Below, one piece after another: positions 25,508 to 26,923 of a stretch of DNA of 26,923 bases (the first letter of the stretch is position 1; each line of letters begins with the position of its first letter). Position numbers and translations under genes: made by a program. The DNA is from DATFLS01 sp964413425. GTDB lineage: Bacteria > Fidelibacterota > JAANXI01. Below the pieces are notes generated by a model. The model searched no databases. It was given only the letters and a program-made list of their open reading frames with translations, and had not been told where the DNA came from. The stretch covers positions 1 to 26,923 of the forward strand of contig CAYPST010000054.1 of assembly GCA_964413425.1 (NCBI GenBank), given 5' to 3'.

Positions 25508-25798
25508 ATGACCCCTCAGCGGAAACGTAGAAAAATTCGCAAAGCACTATTAAAAAAAGGTTTTACTGAAGATTCAAAACGTGGCCATGATCTTTATATC
25601 TTTGTATATGAAGGTAGAGAAACTGACATAAGCACAGCGATGTCACGCGGTTCTAACTATAAGGAAATTGGTACAGGATTGATTTCGAGCATGTCCAGGC
25701 AATTATACTTGACAAGAAATGATTTCTTAGAAGTGGTGGATTGTGATAAGGATGAGAACGATTTAATTCATACCTATGCTCAAAAAAATATTATTTAG
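25508..25798 (+). CDS. HicA-like (YcfA/dsRBD-fold) putative mRNA interferase toxin
   Basis: A 96-residue basic protein with the alpha-beta-beta-beta-alpha layout of HicA. RKIRKALLKKGFTED is the first helix, then RGHDLYIFVYEGRETDIST with His27 in the place of the catalytic histidine of the G-S/K-H motif, then MSRGSNYKEIGTGLISSM and RQLYLTRNDFLEVVDC. The segment from SRGSNYKEIG to the end is close to YcfA-like proteins of archaea and bacteria. HicA toxins cleave mRNA. It is the last gene of the operon; the toxin follows its presumed partner, opposite to the classic hicA-hicB order. A short hairpin lies 25 bases after the stop. Confidence 0.7.
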   Translation: MTPQRKRRKIRKALLKKGFTEDSKRGHDLYIFVYEGRETDISTAMSRGSNYKEIGTGLISSMSRQLYLTRNDFLEVVDCDKDENDLIHTYAQKNII

Positions 25799-25822
25799 AC
25801 CAAAGATTCCCAAGTTCTACTT

Positions 25823-25843
25823 CGCAGGTTATTTTTTCCTGCG
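25823..25843 (+). terminator. Weak hairpin after HicA-like gene
   Basis: A 6-bp stem cgcagg/cctgcg with a T-rich 9-base loop, 25 bases after the stop codon of the HicA-like gene. No T tail follows, so it is a weak terminator at best. Confidence 0.35.
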
Positions 25844-25866
25844 ATAATCTCATGTAGAGGTGTATA

Positions 25867-26460
25867 TTAATAAGTAACCGGATACTCGGTCTCCTTCAGA
25901 TCCGTGGTGGTATAGTACTTCTAGACTATCGTAGTAAGAATATCTACGTAGTCTGTGATATCATGCAATTTCTCCACTTGACCGCCTTGGCGCAAATAAT
26001 TCGTGGCGAGGGTATGGCGATGATCGTGAAACCGGTATCGATCCCGCAGCGGAACTTAGAGCCAATAATCCCAAATCAACCGTTTTAATGCGTGATTAAC
26101 CGCGGTACTAACATGCACTTGGTGAAAGAATATACACGCTACTTTCCCATTTTGCCTTTGGTAAATTCGGGGATCTTCTGCGGCTGGTCGGAAAAGGATG
26201 TCGATAAACAGGTCCTCGAGCATCGGGAAGAGCGGAATCCGGCGGGCTTTGTCGAACTTCCCGGTCACTTCGAATTCCTTTTCCTCCCGGAAGATATCCT
26301 GCTGGCGGATGCCTTTGATCTCTCCGGAGCGCATTACAGGGACATTTGCCAGGGCAATAGTGAGGTAAGTAAAGTGAGAAAATGGGAAAATAGACGAGAA
26401 TTTGAAAAAACCAAAGGAGACTCCGGGGAGGATAGATGTACCCGGAGCCGATGAAACCAC
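25867..26460 (-). pseudogene. Decayed tyrosine recombinase (phage-type integrase) remnant
   Basis: Reading on the minus strand, recognisable similarity starts near 26370: TYLTIALANVPVMRSGEIKG (with the first catalytic arginine) and VTGKFDKARRIPLFP (with the beta-hairpin lysine). An in-frame TAA at 26056-26058 interrupts it; the same frame continues with YRFHDHRHTLATNYLRQGG (the HxxR box) and then DYVDILTTIV followed by TAG at 25921-25923. In intact integrases TT-x-x is followed by the nucleophilic tyrosine, so the stop falls on the tyrosine codon; the frame then continues to a TAA at 25867. The N-terminal DNA-binding domain is missing. This is a dead integrase of an older element. Confidence 0.85.
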
Positions 26461-26484
26461 TGCCTTTGCGGCATAAATGCGTTG

Positions 26485-26526
26485 TACGCCCGACAGGACT
26501 CGAACCTGTAACCTGCGGATTAGAAG
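26485..26526 (-). tRNA. 3' fragment of tRNA-Arg(TCT), an integration attachment-site scar
   Basis: On the minus strand, 26526-26485 reads as an anticodon loop CTTCTAA (anticodon TCT), the 3' strand of the anticodon stem (TCCGC), a 5-base variable loop, a complete T arm (ACAGG-TTCGAGT-CCTGT) and the 3' acceptor strand CGGGCGT with discriminator A. CCA is not encoded. The 5' half is absent: bases before the anticodon loop do not pair with the stem. Ending exactly at the anticodon loop, next to an integrase gene, is the hallmark of an att core duplicated when an element integrates into a tRNA gene. The intact tRNA should lie beyond the right edge. Confidence 0.88.
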
Positions 26527-26591
26527 TACTGAGAAAATATAATAATAACAATTATTTATAGGAAATTTGTGTAAATAAGTTAGTAAAATCT

Positions 26592-26923
26592 TTAAATGGT
26601 TGGAAGCCTGTTAATTACTTCTAACTTTCTTTCAAGATTTGAATGTGTATAGCCTTCCGTTACTCTAATTGTTGAATGACCAAGTACGGCTTTTACACCC
26701 ATCGAATCTTCAGATAAATTACTGGCGAATGTATGTCGAAACCATTTTGGGCTATACTTTAAGGGTAGCTCTGCTCTCGTTAAGTACCTTTTCATTAGTT
26801 CATTCGGTTCCCAGGAATGACCGTATGTTATTTGGTCAAATACTCTATCAGATGATTTGTCTAACTGGTTAAATTCTTCACTCAGTGGTTTTGGTATCGG
26901 TAGTTCAATTTCATCATGACCTT
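26592..26923 (-). CDS. Tyrosine recombinase/integrase, C-terminal part (5' end outside window)
   Basis: The minus-strand frame is open to the window edge and gives the last 110 or so codons of an integrase. It begins with HDEIELPIPKPLSEEF (the region after the beta-hairpin) and carries SPKWFRHTFASNL with the second catalytic arginine (the usual first histidine of HxxR is a lysine here), VLGHSTIRVTEGYTH with the histidine and the nucleophilic tyrosine, and a normal short C-terminus. It ends 65 bases from the tRNA-Arg fragment, the usual position of an integrase next to its att site. The element therefore probably extends to the right of the window. Confidence 0.9.
   Translation of the reverse strand, partial: GHDEIELPIPKPLSEEFNQLDKSSDRVFDQITYGHSWEPNELMKRYLTRAELPLKYSPKWFRHTFASNLSEDSMGVKAVLGHSTIRVTEGYTHSNLERKLEVINRLPTI

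Overview
The window looks like a stretch of a Gram-negative (diderm) bacterial chromosome. The evidence is a lipid A-type acyltransferase, an MsbA-type lipid flippase, a WaaP-like sugar kinase and a lipobox protein. A single-chain pyruvate:ferredoxin oxidoreductase points to anaerobic or fermentative carbon metabolism. The gene mix (dodecin, DHOD-like protein beside nifJ, M23 protein with Ig-like C-terminus, collagen-like lipoprotein) would suit a member of the FCB supergroup or a relative, but I cannot assign a phylum from this sequence alone.

Layout. (1) 1-7220: a palindromic element and a methyltransferase on +, then a minus-strand envelope group read from 7220 down to 778: LpxL-like acyltransferase, TsaC (4-base overlap), MsbA-like ABC transporter (6-base gap), LicC-like nucleotidyltransferase, CDP-glycerol phosphotransferase-like protein and WaaP-like kinase. 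The last three are the ones expected for adding phosphorylated substituents to a surface glycan. (2) 7620-12588: dodecin on + converges on a DHOD-like flavoprotein and nifJ on -, with hairpin terminators at 7840-7868 and 8921-8954. (3) 12879-18503: a minus-strand housekeeping run of M23 peptidase, rhomboid, uridine kinase, an internally deleted nupC, adk and coaE. (4) 19029-24300: a sparse region with an orphan CheW, two related one-helix microproteins and a small acidic ORF, a SlyD-like FKBP, a collagen-like lipoprotein, an exact 42-bp tandem array, and a helical protein with an internal duplication. (5) 24300-26923: an AT-richer island with a three-gene operon resembling a HicBA-type toxin-antitoxin with an extra upstream gene, preceded by tandem palindromic 17-mers; then a dead integrase, the 3' 42 nt of tRNA-Arg(TCT), and a second integrase running off the window edge.

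How the parts relate. The right end is an integration hotspot: the tRNA fragment is an attachment-site scar, the left integrase is decayed (a stop codon falls where the catalytic tyrosine should be) and the right one is intact as far as visible. This suggests successive insertions, with the toxin-antitoxin-like operon being cargo or a remnant of the older one. The most promising undescribed items are the paired microproteins at 20243 and 20963, the three-gene operon with its tandem operators, and the 42-bp array.
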